From Acanthaster planci (taxonomy: Eukaryota; Echinodermata; Asteroidea; Valvatida; Acanthasteridae), in NCBI RefSeq assembly GCF_001949145.1, contig NW_019091451.1, forward strand, positions 655,806 to 719,805: a stretch of 64,000 bases of DNA, read 5' to 3'. A program made the translations under genes and the position numbers. Position 1 is the stretch's first letter, and every line of letters starts with the position of its first letter. Below are positions 42,951-57,010 of this stretch, one piece after another. The notes beneath the pieces were generated by a model, which was not told the DNA's origin, ran no database searches, and saw only the letters and a program-made list of their open reading frames with translations.

Positions 42951-43067
42951 TAATGTAGGGGCAAAGTAAGGAAAACCAGCGCTCACCGGTTTGCCAAGGT
43001 TAGCAAGCCGGTGAGCACTGGTTAGCAAACCGGTGGGCACTGTTTTTCGTACTTTGCCTCTACGTTA
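42951..43067. mobile_element. 117-bp foldback element with 44-bp arms
   Basis: TAATGTAGGGGCAAAGTA at the left pairs with TACTTTGCCTCTACGTTA at the right. The pairing extends inward to CACCGGTTTGC/GCAAACCGGTG, about 80% over 44 bp. The centre repeats CCGGTGAGCACTGGTTAGCA-like units, so part is also directly repeated. Confidence 0.75.
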
Positions 43068-43805
43068 CTATATACATGCGTTGATATACAATACATATAC
43101 ATGTGCATGTAGTATGTACGCACCCATACTCACCCCACACCCAGCCCCGGTCCTAGTCCATGGGGGTTCGTCATGGTCAAGTGTTCTAGGGGTGACTACG
43201 TGTCTTTGCCCCTAGCCCCCCCCCTTCAACCAAAATTCAAAATGTACCCAACTATTTACAAGACATAGTTAATTTCTTCAGGGAGTTGGGTTTAAGTAAG
43301 ATTTGAAGCTTTGCATGGTGGGAATTTTTGTGGCATGCGTATTTATCAGCAGCCCTTTAAATACTTGAAAAAAGGTGTGCTCCGGGTGTCCCCCTCCGAA
43401 TTTTCACCTTGGTGAAACAAACCAACCGAGTAGGATGCAGAAATATTGATTTTTTTCTAATCCTAAAAATACGTGAAAGGGAAGCAACGCGCAGCTAGCT
43501 TAGTTCAAGAAGTGCGGAAAACAATGAAAGCTGCGGATGGAATTCGTCAACTACCCGTTTTTATATATTCTAATCCAGGCCAACGCATACAGCTCAGGCG
43601 CGGTACGCCGTTCGGTATGCACAGTGCATATTATACGCAGCTGTGAATGGTAACAGTGAGCGTACAGTACATACAGTGTAGTGAACATACTATACCACAG
43701 GAGTAACACACGATAAGAGAAGCGCACGGTGTTCTGTCGCAGTTTGTCCACAGTTTTCTCACCTCTCATTCGATGGTTCAGTTATGAGACACAGTCATTG
43801 AAATC

Positions 43806-43811
43806 AGTAAG
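43806..43811 (+). other. Isolated strong splice donor
   Basis: TCA|GTAAGTATAA closely matches the U1 consensus. It lies between the candidate promoter and the exon at 46248, so it could end a non-coding first exon of the third gene. Speculative. Confidence 0.25.
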
Positions 43812-44443
43812 TATAATCCTGGTATGTAGCTAAATTCAGGGTTTTGTATTGTGTTTAAACTGACGGTTTTCCGCAAGCGATATTGGTTCCACCATGGATG
43901 GGTCCGCCGTTCACGCCACCGCTCACGGACATCGTGTTGTCCGCTGCTACATACACACGTACATGTATGCTGTCAACACGGCGGTGGCGTACGTGATAGG
44001 GGGGCATTCCTCCAGCAAGATTGTGGCCCGTGCTTATGTGTAACCAGTGATGCATCGTGGTCGATGTAATTCGTGGAAGCAGACGATGACTTGATCGGTT
44101 TGTACGAAAGGCCTGGAGGGAGGATGGCATGATGTGGATTCGGAAACAAGAAAATTGCTTTGTATAAGCACCAGGCTTAGTTATTTTGGAAAGAGTACCC
44201 AGTTACTGTTTAATATGGACAGCACTAATTTTCCCTTAAAATGTTAAAACAGTCAAAAGTGATCACATGTCCCGAAGAGTAAAATTTAGCTGAGAAAATT
44301 CCAAAGCATTTACTCGGAAAACACGAAGGTTTTTCAGACAAGTCTTGTACTATAGTTGTGTACAGGGGCATCAAATGTTGTCAGTGTATGGAACTCTTTC
44401 TGTCATTTTTGCAGCATTCAGGAAATTCATCTTGATGTCATAG

Positions 44444-44640
44444 GGGAAGTCAGGTTGGTGTAGTGGCTCTGTTTCATACTTTCCACCTCTGTAGTGTAAC
44501 CCGGGGTCGAATCCCACCTAGGTCAGCATGTGGATTGGGTTTTCAGTTGCTGCCAGATTCCATGGGTTTCTCCTGAAATGTTTATCCAGGGTTTTCCACT
44601 CACTTCCAAAACTGAACATTGCTTCATTGTCTGCTTAATT
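44444..44640 (+). mobile_element. tRNA-derived SINE
   Basis: A box TTGGTGTAGTGG (44455-44466) and B box GGGTCGAATCC (44504-44514) with tRNA-like spacing form the head. The body continues CATGGGTTTCTCCTGAAATG and TTTATCCAGGGTTTTCC. A degenerate copy of this body lies at about 1290-1385. Confidence 0.7.
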
Positions 44641-45163
44641 ATTACTTCATCCTGTTATTGGAGCTAAATGCACTGTTGCATGAATAGATATACATGTACA
44701 TGTATAAATCACCAACACAAGGTTCCTCAGGACGCTGCATTATTCCTGAAAGCAAGCAGGGATGAAATGCTGAAGACAAAGACACAAGTTTGGCACAGTC
44801 TGTGAATGTCTTGAACTTTAATGTCCACACAGGTCAAATTGCAAGAGGGGCTGAGAAGGTTGTCACAAAGAATGCGTATACAAGTGGTGCACTTTGTTTT
44901 TACAGTACATGTATTCGGTTCGCATAGGTCTGTGAAAATTTCTAAAGTTTGTCCAAAAAACACATAAATTTTGGCCTATTGATAATACATGTAGACGGAG
45001 CACGCAACCAACAAAGTACTTGTACATGTACTTTGAAAGTCTTAAATTGTTAAATACAAATCGTCAAAGTCAAAAGATTGTATAAGGTTTGCAAAAGTGA
45101 GTTTAGAACTGATCTACAGTACATGTACATGTAGGTTCTCTTAACCCTAACCTTCCCCAACCA

Positions 45164-45200
45164 CACAGAATTAAACAGTAGTTAAGTGTTTAATTCTGTG
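45164..45200. repeat. Perfect 14-bp-arm hairpin
   Basis: CACAGAATTAAACA at 45164-45177 and TGTTTAATTCTGTG at 45187-45200 pair exactly around a 9-nt loop. Less perfect pairing (CCTTCCCC with GGGGATAGG) extends outward. TTAACCCTAAC near 45140 and GTTAGGGTTAA near 45353 may be outer terminal repeats of a ~230-bp element. Confidence 0.8.
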
Positions 45201-46247
45201 GGGATAGGTCTGGTAGGCCCGTAACAGCTGGCTTTTGCATTGGCTTTGGCATACCTCAGAAAAACAAAGTCCAACAGCCTCTGTGCACCAAGTCCCTTAT
45301 GGGTGTTTAACTTTGTGTGAATGGTGAAGGTTAGGTCCAGCAACCCTTGGGCAGTTAGGGTTAAAAAGTACATTTTAGGGAGATAAACGGAGGTGTCCCA
45401 AAGTGCAGTATTTCCTTGTAATATATGGTGATTTTGTTGCATCAGTAACTTACATTTACATGTACATACGTGTACATTTTTGACTTTTTATGCTATGGGC
45501 CTTGAAAGACATGAGTTTGCCCTTGGACAGTTAGAACCTTGCCACCGCTGTGAGTTTTGTCTGGAAGCCTCAACGAAGACTAAACATTTCTCGGGAACTT
45601 ATCATTTGAGTAAATTATACCCATGATAACTTCATTTTTGTTCTGATGATGCACAAGAATATTGTTTTTCCAAATAGTGTGTTTGCAAAAAATGAATTGG
45701 TGATATCTAAACTGGCATTTACTAGTAGACAGGGATCGCTTAACAGTTGTGCAAAACTAGAGTTGGCATCTTGACTGTCGTACATGTGTGTATGTGTATG
45801 TGTACCGGACATGTTAATAAAATATGTACTGTACACTCTTCATGTACCACCAGTTAATGAATGCAGATGCAAAACATCACATCCGAAGGTGAAATAAACA
45901 TAAAGAACAGCACCAATCTTATGAAGAAGTCTTTTTGTTCTTTGTAATTGGAATGAATTTCTCTCTCATGCCGGATACAAATTTATCAGTACTTGTACTA
46001 GCATCTGCGCATTGGGCTGGATTTAGTGTTCTGTTGGCCTTATGCAAGGAGACCTTGTACTCGACATAAACCTCTCAATTTTGCTTGACATTTGAGGGTC
46101 CCAGGATGTATATCAAAGGCACTAGCCACTTTGCCTATTAGATAATCTAATGGTGTATACGCCAGTGCCGGAATTCCAGAGCGCAGGGTAATTTGCTGTC
46201 TTGAATGTAGACAAGTCCAGGTTTTGATGGGTTCTTGTTTTTCTTCA

Positions 46248-46786
46248 GTGCGAACAGGAAGAGCTGACCAGACCTGACCCACCTTGAGTACCGAGTATGC
46301 GGATAGCATCACTAGGGAGCAGCGAGTCCAAAGCAGATCAGTCCGATCAGGTCCCCCCCAAGCGCACCCGGAAGCGGCGCCACCTCCGGTCCAGCCCGCC
46401 TTCCCGGTCCAGCACCAGTACTAGCGGCAGCAGCGGCAGTAGCGGCAGCAGCAGTGGTACCAGCGCCGGCAGTCATCAAACTGTTCACGATGACGTACTG
46501 GTCCCGCTGGTAGGCTGTGCTGAGCTCCACCATCAGGTGGCTTCCAGTTGTCCCGTGCGGGGGCCCGGATGCGATACAGAGACTGCCTTCACTTTGTCCT
46601 TGTCGCCCCAGCCCCCATCCTCAGCTGCAGCAAGGTCATCGTCCTCGTCCATAGTGGGCGTGACCACTCTGAACTATTGCGGGTCGCCGACTGGTTTGCT
46701 GTCACAGCGGAACTCTCCCGTGGACCGGACTCACTCCCCAGGGTACGATTTCAGGGAAACAACTGCCAGGCGGAGAAACTATCTTG
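46248..46786 (+). CDS. First coding exon of an unidentified Ser-rich protein (CDS from 46297)
   Basis: Acceptor TTTTTCTTCAG before 46248; ATG at 46297 with an in-frame TGA at 46285-46287; donor GGTAAAT with GT at 46787, phase 1. The 163 codons are G+C-rich with strong third-position bias, unlike anything else for 10 kb. The product starts MRIASLGSSESKADQ, then a basic PPKRTRKRRHLRSS (possible nuclear signal), a long Ser/Gly/Thr low-complexity tract, and ends SPGYDFRETTARRRNYL. Several SP/TP sites. I do not recognise the protein. It looks like a disordered, phosphorylated N-terminal region. Neighbours give no clue. Confidence 0.6.
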
Positions 46787-49700
46787 GTAAATACATACAT
46801 GTAATTTCTGTAATCTTTTTCCTCTAAAATTTTTGGAATAAACACAAGTTTAGAATTTATGGCAGGGTTGTGGTCACACGGTGAATGTTTACTAACTTTG
46901 GGTGTAATCTGGAACAAGTGGCAAGAAGCAAAATTGTCTTCAGTACTGCATAACATAGTACATGGAGCCAAAACGTACCCTAGTGGGGTTTTTTCTAGAT
47001 GCACTAGATATTTCCAAGCCACATTCACCACTTTTGGACATGACCTTGGACGTTGAAATACCTTGAATACGTTGAAATATGTTCATGGAGATGTTTTGTC
47101 CAAGTGCAAAAAAAATGCATCTTTCAATGTAGCACTGAATTTGATATTGATGGATTCAGCAAGGTAAATGCCTCGGGTTTGATCTTCCAACTCAATGGAG
47201 ATGACTATTGTATTGCTTAACTCAAAGGAATGGTACATGTACATTTTCATACTCTGCTGTACATGCACGTCTGTAACGTGTAACAAGTGGTTTTTCTGAG
47301 TGCCTTGGAGATACCATACATTGTAGCATTCCTCTGGAAACCTTTGGCAAAGTTACCGGTATCTGTCAGTCTACTAAATTTGTTTATTGAGTCTATTAAT
47401 TTTGTTTATTGGCTTTTGCGTTTCACTTTACTGTCCTCTTATGAAGGAAATATTTGTGTACACTTGTTCATGCTCTTTTGAGGAGGGAGGGAGATTTTTA
47501 GGTTTTACTGTCAATATTTGACCCCAAGGTGAGTCACTGTCGGCTGGTTTGCCTTCCTGTCTTTTGCCTTTGCCTCTCAAACTCAATCAAACCCAACTGA
47601 TAACCTTTTGAAATGGTTCATATTTCATGTACATGTATATCTATATCCAATCTTGCAAAGAGGAGGGGAAAAATCAGAGTGGGTGTAAATGGAGAAAATT
47701 CTGAGGTCTGTACATATTTGGATAAGTTTACAACTGTGCTGACGCGGTGCTGGTCTGCATTGTGTGGTGGTGCTCTTTACAGAAATATGGCGCCCCCCCA
47801 AAAGAAAACTCCTTTAATTTGATAGAAAATTTACTGCCAAAGTCAATGATCTCTGTTTATTGTTTGTATTATTTTCAAGTTGTTTGAGAAGTGTAGAAAT
47901 GAAACCTGTCCCTACTTCAGCCATTTTTTCTGAGCTCCTGAATCCTGCCAAGATCCAGTGCCCTGCTTTAACTGCTGATTTGGGGCTTTGTTGCCTCATG
48001 GTCAGAAAGATGAGTGACAGGGCTCAACTATCCAGAATTTGGCCAAAGATTGCAAAACAAGGTGATTGGCTCTAGAAGGTTTTGGAGGTGTATAAATATG
48101 AACCTAACAGTTACAGGGCCAGGTATCGGTATTACATACCGATATACAATGTACATGATAACTATCGTTTTTCTATTTGGGATTTGATTTCAACTCTTTT
48201 TGTCTTGAAATTTTAACGTTAACTTGGCTCATAAATCTGTGGAGTCTGCGCTTGACATTTTCTGTTGCAAGCTTTGAATGCTGTCTGGAGAGCGTAGGAT
48301 AACATACAGTACCGTATACACATAAACTACTCTATTTCTTCACTGTGAACATTGATCATAACAGAGATACAGGTACCTTGGGAATCTAAAGACTGAAATT
48401 TTGACATTTCCAGGAGTGTTTGTCAGCCCTGTGCTTTGGAGGTCTTTTGTTCTCTGGGGTTGAATATGACAGTGCTCTTATTAGCGTACACGTATGTGCC
48501 GTAACACTAATGATGTAGCCATGAAAGCGACACGCATAACCTTTCAAACATTCGACCGTTTTACTCCAAACATGCGTATGTGTACACATGTAGTAAAAGT
48601 TCACAGTTTCAAAAGTAGAAAAGTTGGGCTCGTGTCTCATTTCCTGCCAAGGTTGTTTTCAACCTGATCAAGAATAGGTTGACATTAGGCATGAAGCAAA
48701 AAAAAAAAACACCGCGTAAAAAAGAGAAAGACGACAAACCCTTTGCGCTGTTCTCCTTATGTACAAATGCGCACTTGTGTCTATCCAAGGATTTTAATGA
48801 CATTCCAGATTTGTATACAAATAGGATTACGGAACATTTATTTTTTATGTACATGCATATACATGTGCAAAATGTATGCCATTATTTCTTGAAGACCTAC
48901 TGTGTACATGTATCACCTAATTTAACATGGCAAGTCAGAAATTGTCAGCGCAACTTCTGAGTTATAGGGAGAAAAACAAATGGCCCCCAAAAATAAAAAT
49001 CTGGTGCTGTTTGTTGTTTTGTTATTTTGTTGTTGTTTTTAAATGAAGCTCAAGCTCTTGAGATTGATTTCGCTGGATCTTTTAGGATTGTCCATTGCAT
49101 TCACACTGCGAGTCACCACACTAACTAAAATGTGTATGAAATGGCCCATTAGTGTTTAGTCCATTTGACATGATATTGACACTGACAGGCAAAGGAAGTG
49201 GAAAAGGTAGAATACATGCAGCAGTAGGTTGTCAGCAGCCCCCACCTCCCCTCCACAGAAACTCAAAAATGTCCAGCAGACTTTGGATCCTAACCAGTGC
49301 TTCCCTTTTGAGCTGGAAATCCGGGAGACTGTTGAGTTGGTTGGCATTTTCTTCATGCCTCAAATTGAAAATCCAGGAAAACCTGGTATTACGTGTACCT
49401 GAAGTTCAATGCTTTCTCTACCTGTGCGTGTTCACATTGCTAGCAGGTTGTACATTACATGTACAGTCCATTCTCTGTATGAAGAAGACTGTTCTAACAA
49501 GATTCAGTACTGTTATAAAACGCAAATTCTGCAAATCCTAGTTTCTTGAATTGTTATGTTCTTCTTTGTGTTTCCAATCCTTTTATAACAAACTTCTGGT
49601 ATTTACAAAACAATTACAGTAGTCTGGTCCCTGCAACTTTATTAATATTATGAGTGTTGACAGTACACGGATGTGCAGTTGTAAGACATTATCATTGTCT

Positions 49701-50820
49701 CCATGATGGGAGTATACATGTACATTGTACATACAGTACATATACATGTAGGTTGGGAAAAGGCTGATTGCTTTTCCTTACTTTTTCCTTCCTTTGGGGA
49801 AAGATGCAGATCCCAGAAGGTACACAAACAATTTAATTTTTTTTTATTTACTTATTTGTTTTCCAGCTTAAAATGTACGTGTACATGAAAATTTGTTTAC
49901 ATTGACAGTTACATTGTTAGACTTGGTTCTCCAAATTGAGCTGTGTACATGTACGTAGCCTTTTCACTGGGGGCAGAATTTTTATGTACCAGGCCCATAG
50001 CTGTCAATTTCTGACATTATTTTAGCAAGATTCTAGAGTGCAGTGTAGCCTGTCTGAGTGGATTAAATGGAATAAACAAAAATTATAAATTAATACATGT
50101 CAATGTACAGTACAGCTGGTGTGCAAAAAAATGGAAAGATCTGGTGCAGAAGTCATATTAAATTGTGTAGGGCTACGAATTCTGTTTCTGAATCAGCATA
50201 AATTAAAATGTGTTTATGGCAAATGGCTTACAGCTGCTAACTATTGGCTTTCATAGGCACATGCTACGTACTTCCAGCTACATGTACCTGTATGGCTACA
50301 TGTACATCACATTTGGACATGGCCTTTTCAAAAAAATGGTCACATGGTTTAGTGTATTTAGAAATGTGGGAGAGCCTGTTCCCCGATCTCAATCACTGAA
50401 TGCCATTGAAAGAAGTGCTGTGTTTTTTCCACCTGGTTTTGAGAAAAGTACAAGCAACCCTGACACTTATCAGTCAGGCTAAGGTGGAAATCTTCAATAG
50501 TACAAAGAACCATTCTTGCCGATGACTTCACATCGTCTGTGCAGGTTTTGGGAGTTGGGTTTTGTTACTCATTAGGATTTGTGAAGCATCCTGTGACAGT
50601 ATGAGGCAGATGCAATGCCAGCTTTGATCACCAGGTGACATGGCAGCCATACGGGAGGTGACTTGACCAAACAATTCTGTGTGACTGCATAGTTGGGCTT
50701 TTGTTGTTATAGTGGCAACCTAGAAAATAAAAAAACAGGGAGGACATCTGCAATTTATAATCGCTCGTTAGATATTTTTTTTGCTTAAACTACCGGTAAC
50801 CAACAGATTTTTGTTAACAG

Positions 50821-50933
50821 ACGAACAGACTACATTGTGCCACATGCATACTGTAGTCCACTACAGATGCACCTTTCAGACATTGAAGAAGGATCCGCCA
50901 AAGTTAGCACGGGTTATTGGGAGTACCACACCG
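50821..50933 (+). CDS. Candidate second exon of the Ser-rich gene
   Basis: Acceptor TTTGTTAACAG, donor GTACGT; open through 113 nt in the frame set by the phase 1 end of 46786. It would continue RRRNYL with DEQTTLCHMHTVVHYRCTFQ and TLKKDPPKLARVIGSTTP, ending phase 0. Coding character is moderate; it could be spurious. Confidence 0.35.
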
Positions 50934-53099
50934 GTACGTACAACATCAGTGGATTATCAAGGAATTGAAAAGTGTAGTAACTTAATGCAGAGGAACTTGG
51001 AGTTGACCAAGGAAAGCAATGTACATGTACATGTAGATTTTAGGCAGTGCATCCTGCTAATGGTTGAAAACTGGTGGACTAGAAGTTTGGTTTCCTTTTC
51101 TTGAGGGAGGGGTGTTCAATATCAGTTTGCATACATTTGTTCTCGTGGTGCTTTTGTGTACGTACCAGTACATGTACTACTGTACTGTATGTAGAAAACA
51201 AGATTTTTTGTATCTTCTGCTACAAGTTCTTAAAGTTGTTTCATGCTTGGCGCGAGAGTGAACATGAACTTCAGATTGAGACAGATGATTATATATTTGC
51301 ACTGGGAATTCACAAAAGTAGATATTTTAACCCAGGCAGATTTCGCTACAAATATTTTGTGACGTCAAATTTTCTTCACTTTCATATTTGCCTGAAGTAT
51401 TAACCAGCTTTTAGTCAGTTGATGAATATTTGCTTATTTCCACTAAAACAATCAAACATGCACTGTTTGGTGGAACCAAACATAACCAGTATACACATAA
51501 TGTCATATTTCACAATACACAATAATCCACAAAATATTTGTATCAGTTCAATCGGTTTAAATTTGAAAAAAAAAAAAAAAGTCGCCTCTGAATATCCACA
51601 ATTTCTCACGACTTGCCTTTGTTCAGTCTCCCCCATCCTCATGCTTTAGAAATAGGAAGCAGAAGTGGGCTTAGTGTCCTGGTTGTGTTTGCCATTCATA
51701 GTATTACTTTCAAAACAGCGTTGTTTATGAAAACCCTTGACACTCAGGTTTTGTTTAAGTCTGAGAGCAATATGCAAAATCAGCAGCTGCCCGACTAAAC
51801 AGAAACTACCTGTCATGCCTCACAACCTCCCCCCCACCCCACCGAAGTAAAGACAAAGCGTTGGTTTTGCCACAAATTTTATCTACACATTAGTACACTG
51901 TGTAAATGAAGGGGTGCTGTAGCCAAATCGGTTAAAAGTTCCTTTCATGTCTCAGTGTGGACAATGACGCCAAAACAAGAACTAATTGCAGGGCTCAAGT
52001 GAAGGAAGTATCACTTTCAGCATTCATTCGATAAAATTATCCAGTGAAAGCAAACTCCAATCCAAAAAATAACTAAATTAAAAAAAAACCCAGAAAACCT
52101 GGAATTAAAAGGACAGTTCACCTGAAACCAATATTGAATATGAAATCAATTTTGGAAGCATTCTCCTCCTCACCAGGAAACATATCAGTTGGGTAATGTC
52201 ATGGTAATATTGTGGTTTCTCCATGACTCATTCAACTGTATACTGGCATTCATCCCTCGTGTTTTTCCGTCTAGTAGTTTAGTTTGTGTCTTTTTTCCTC
52301 CGTCGTTGGTACTAAAGAAGCGGATGAACCGGGAACAACACATGTGCCAGCCACCACGACCTCCCGCATTAATTCAAGAACAAATTTTGCGTGTCAAGGC
52401 GGAGTGCTTGTTTGTGTTTGAGTGGTTTTTTTTTTTTTTCCCCCTTCTCTGTGTCCACCAACAATAAGGTGAACCATCCGCACACAAGTGGGGCTGGCGC
52501 GTGTGCTATCATATGGATTGCGGGGCTTCGATTGGGCCTGTGCTGTGTTTGTACAGGGACCGTCAGGTGGTGTATGGGAGAGGAATGGAAAGGGGGGGGA
52601 GGCGGAAGGTAACAGCCGTGAAGCGAATGGACATCAAATATCCAATTGCTTAAAAATTGGGCGTCAAATGGTGTCGAATAGAAAGTGCAGAGTGTCCTTC
52701 GTTACTTCATTCCTGTATCAGGGCGTGTCTACATGAGCCTTTTATGGCCTTTCCTTTCATTAATTTTTTTATACCGCACATGTACATGTATTGTGGTGGT
52801 GCTTTTTTAATATTCTATTCCAAGCATGGCTGTGTTTTAGCAGTGTATGCACAAATAAATTGTTTTAATACTTAGATTCAAGTATTTTTTTAATTAAAAT
52901 TAAGACTAAATAATTAACAGTGCTTACCGAGATTACATGTACCGGTAGTTGCCCAAAGGGAAAAGTACCAAAATATATGGTACCTAAACCATTACAATAC
53001 AAAAGCTTACATGTAGTACTATGCTATTACTGCTGTGAATGAAATGCACCTTAGTCCGTTGTACACCACTAACTCTACAGTCTGACAGTATACCGGTAT

Positions 53100-54900
53100 A
53101 ATTTTATGTACATGTACATACATTTCACTTGAGACAAATAATTGAATCACGTCTGTCTGATTGTGGAAGTCTCGGAACAAGATGATTATTTTTCTCAAAT
53201 ATGAAAGTACATATACTTGTGTATGTACTTCTTCTGTACAAGTCAAAATGTTACCCGTTTGTACTTTATCATACATGTACAGTATAATGTATTCATGTAC
53301 ATGTACTGTATGTAGACACGTACATTGTAATTTCATGCAGGTAACAATGAGCGTATAAATTCATACTAGTAAATGGAACATGTATTTTGTATACACTTTG
53401 TCGAGGCTATGAAAAGTTCAGTTTTAAACATGCATGTTTTATACATGTACTGGTACATGTATGGATCGGCAATTCAAGTTGGCTTGAAGACAATGAAACC
53501 ACTGTCTAGCCCTATCAGTCCCAAAGCCTCCGAGTTTGATAGATTTTACATACACCCTAGGGAGTTAAGGTTACGCGCATTCCCTGCACGTACCGTACAT
53601 GTAGCCTACTGGTATGTGTACTTACATGTACAATGCACACGTACATGTTCATGTAGTCTTTGTATGTAGTTTTTGTTTAAGATAAATACATTTTCCTTAT
53701 GGGCTACAGAAATTCAGCCCAACCTGGTAACTATGGTAAGGTATACTTTTTTTTTTAGTTCTGTTTTTTTCATTAGCTATATTTTGTAGTTTTCTTGGAT
53801 GAGAATTAACATTCATGCATTGTATCCCTGTGAATTCATTCCATGAAATCAGTTGTCGTATACAATTTACATGCAGTCACAAACAGTAATGACCAATCAA
53901 TGTAGGGTTAAAACGTAAAAATATATTTTACTGGAGTGATTTAATTCCCTGAGGTCAACTCTGAACAGTGAGGGGTTTTTTGGGGGGAAGGGTAGCAAGC
54001 ACTGATATGATAATTTCTGCCCCTTTCACTGAGTGACCTGTCCTGTTCCTGACAGCCAGAGCGGAAATTGTTGCAGGGGAGGTCAGTTGTTCAGTCAGAC
54101 CATGGAGCTACAAACCCAGTCAGGCCTGGCATGCATTGTGGTCAGAGTTGCATGCAGATGTACATCTGTACAAGCACCAGTATCCATGCCATTGTACATG
54201 TACATTCCATCTACAGTGCTGCATTATACTGGTAGTAAGCTGTGTGGGTCTGTGCAGTTGTGGACCGGGTTGACTGCATTGTATGTGTTACATGCACTGC
54301 ATTGATACTGTGTTGAGGCAGTGGTGTGGTTGGGTGTTTATGTCCCTATCATAGACCCATGAACATGAATGTTATCGGGGTCGCGGACTTTCTTCACATA
54401 GACCAAACGAAGGTTTGAACCCTGAGGAGCGGCTAGGGATTTAATCTGATTGAAACCTCACATAACCAGCAGTACATGTACCGGTACATACATGTACATA
54501 CATTTTTCGTCTCATTTGAGTAGCGAACAAGTACAGTACATGTGTATCTGATGTGGCTTCATCCTTTTGTTTTGAAAAAATGTCGTCATATTCTGTTATG
54601 AAGTCATCCAGAAGCAAAAAAGATTCACACAGTTCCCCTAAATACTTAACATGTACATGTACCATTAGTAAACCAGAATTTACCAGCCACAATGCATGGA
54701 ACACATGTACAAGTGTATGTGTACATGTACGTCTGAAAAACCACTCAGGAATTGACATACATGTTCATGTAGACGTATACCCATACACATGTGTAAATAC
54801 ATGTACATGCTTTTAACTGTGTACATGGACACGTATTAATTTCCTGAGCCATGCATGAACACATGTACAAATGTAGGCCTACATGTACATACATTTTTGT
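53100..54900. repeat. TACATG/ACATGT-rich region
   Basis: Repeated runs such as TATGTACATGTACATACATT, TCATGTACATGTACTGTATG and TACATGTACCGGTACATACA. Interspersed with TACCGGTA palindromes. Non-coding. Confidence 0.85.
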
Positions 54901-57010
54901 GTATTTGTTTTAAGTACAGTTGTTTATATAGAAGAGAAAATTACTCATAGACTGGCTTATTATGTTGCAAAGTTTTCGGAAGGGTGGATTGGAATTGTTC
55001 ACAAATTGTATTGTATGAGTAACTGCTCTGAATGAAGTCCCTACCATAGAACAGAGGCAAGCATTGTAAGCTTACAGCTATTTTTAATTAATTCTTACTC
55101 CCTGTAGACCCTTGAAAATAAATGGAATCTTGTTGGATTCATCAGCATGGCTAGTGTTATTGCCAGAAGAAATACTGGTATGGAAAGTGTACTTTACCAT
55201 GATGTCCAGTTGTTGTAGCAGAAAGCTTTCCTTGGCTAGCCAGTGGCTGAGTTTATTTTTCACTTTAAACTGAACATTTACAAATGTACATGTACTGTAC
55301 TTTCTTTTAATAGCTACCTTTGTTTGAGGCATACCATGTACATGTATGTACATCTCTGAAAACAAATTTAAAAAATAAGGAATAATGAAAACAACACGTC
55401 TGCAGTTCAACTAGGTAAATAGAAAGCTGAGATTCTCATTCATAAATACTTGTACTTTTTATTGGAGAAAACAGCAGAAGTCAACAATTATAACCGTCCC
55501 CTCCAAGGATTTGGTTTATCGTATTCACCCCTCTAGCCATTTGTCTTGCACCCACTCAAAAAATTTCTGTAATTATGCACCTGATGTATGCTTCAAGTGA
55601 AATTTTTACTCCCTGAAATGTGAACTCGTTTGTTGTGTTGTGCATATATCTGTATGGCAGTGATGACTGTTGTGTTTCTGAGGGTTAGAGACCACAAAAT
55701 AGAAGTCAAAATCCTTCATAAAACTGGGAAAAGTTTTGAAAACCAGTCAGTACCTTTATCATAAAAACACCCACAAGAGGCTCCTAACTGATATGAATAT
55801 ATGTAAACTGCTACTGATGTATAGTGTACATGTATACATAAATTCTCAAGAAAGGTTTGTGATTTTAAAAGTCATAAACTCTGTTCCATGAAAATGGTTG
55901 ATGGTCAAAGTACATACAGTACTCGTATATTGTATATGTACAGTGTATTTGCACTGTACATGTATGCATTTACAGACATTCATTTTGAAAACCTTTCTCC
56001 CCAGGACTGTGCTACTACATGTACATTTGTCATTGTCCCTTTGCCTTCCATTGGTGCCTGTACGTACTACACATGTGCATATTGAGACATGTCTAGATGG
56101 AAGCCTGCCAACTGTTCCTTTGCAAATGGCCACAACGAAATGAATTTTAAATCGAATCAATATTTTCCAGCCAGTGTGGTTTGATTTGATTCAAACCCGT
56201 ATGGCTCTGTGCTTTTGGGGTGCAGACACACAGAGAGTATACTTTGGAAGAATTGGTGTTAATATGTACAAGTAATTGTACTGGTATACCGTACTATTGG
56301 AACATCCCCTGTACCTCAGACATTTGTTATTTTTCTTCGGAGCTCTTACGCAAAAATTTATTAAACCTCCACCTGGTTAAAATTCTAACATAAAATCTTG
56401 TTGGATTGAATGTGGGTAAGGGTCAACAGCATTACTGATCATTGGGATGCAGAATGAGGCTTCATATATAACAGGGCAAGTCAGGTTTAGCAGTGTTTTG
56501 TGGGTCACCTGAAACATACCGGGCATGCAACTTTTCCTTGGATCAGCTGATTTCTTTGTTTTTTTTTAACATTGCACTCATGCTATTGAAAATTGAAACA
56601 CTTGTCTTATAAACATTGGAATTACCTGTTTTTTGGTCAAATGTCCAAATTGCATGCCTGATATTTAATTCCCATTTCGTGGTCCAAGCTGAACAGGTAA
56701 AGATAACAAGCTATTTTTTTCGCCCAATGGTGATTGATTAAAATCAGAAAAGCTACATTCAGTTTCATGCCGGCCTTTGTTCATGTATGCAGAATGTTTA
56801 ATGGAGAACCAAGTGTGTAGCATTCAGGCGAGGCCAAAAAGAAACCACCATTATGGAAAGGCTGCAAGAACTTTATGTTCGTGTCTAAAACAACTTCCTG
56901 GACAGAAATTCATACTGCTATTTCCAGACACAAAAATCGATCTTCTGATATTATGGTCAGTAATGATTTTGTTTTTTCCTTTGTCTCCCTTGCCATTCCA
57001 ATATGCTCAG

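Noticed and set aside
43894-44043. 49-codon ORF with good ATG context (MDGSAVHATAHGHRVV)
   Set aside because: Contains TACATGTA repeat-derived residues; too short and unlike any known protein. Kept only as a note.
49239-49393. Open stretch VQQTLDPNQCFPFELEIRET
   Set aside because: Some protein-like character but ends in a stop without a donor, and the upstream frame closes quickly; no neighbour supports it.
52318-52420. Open stretch MNRECQ-like region with PPRPPALIQEQILRVKAE
   Set aside because: No convincing acceptor/donor pair and followed by homopolymer T; frame not linked to any exon.
54390-54445. B-box-like GGTTTGAACCC
   Set aside because: No matching A box at tRNA spacing and no stem pairing, so neither tRNA nor SINE is called.
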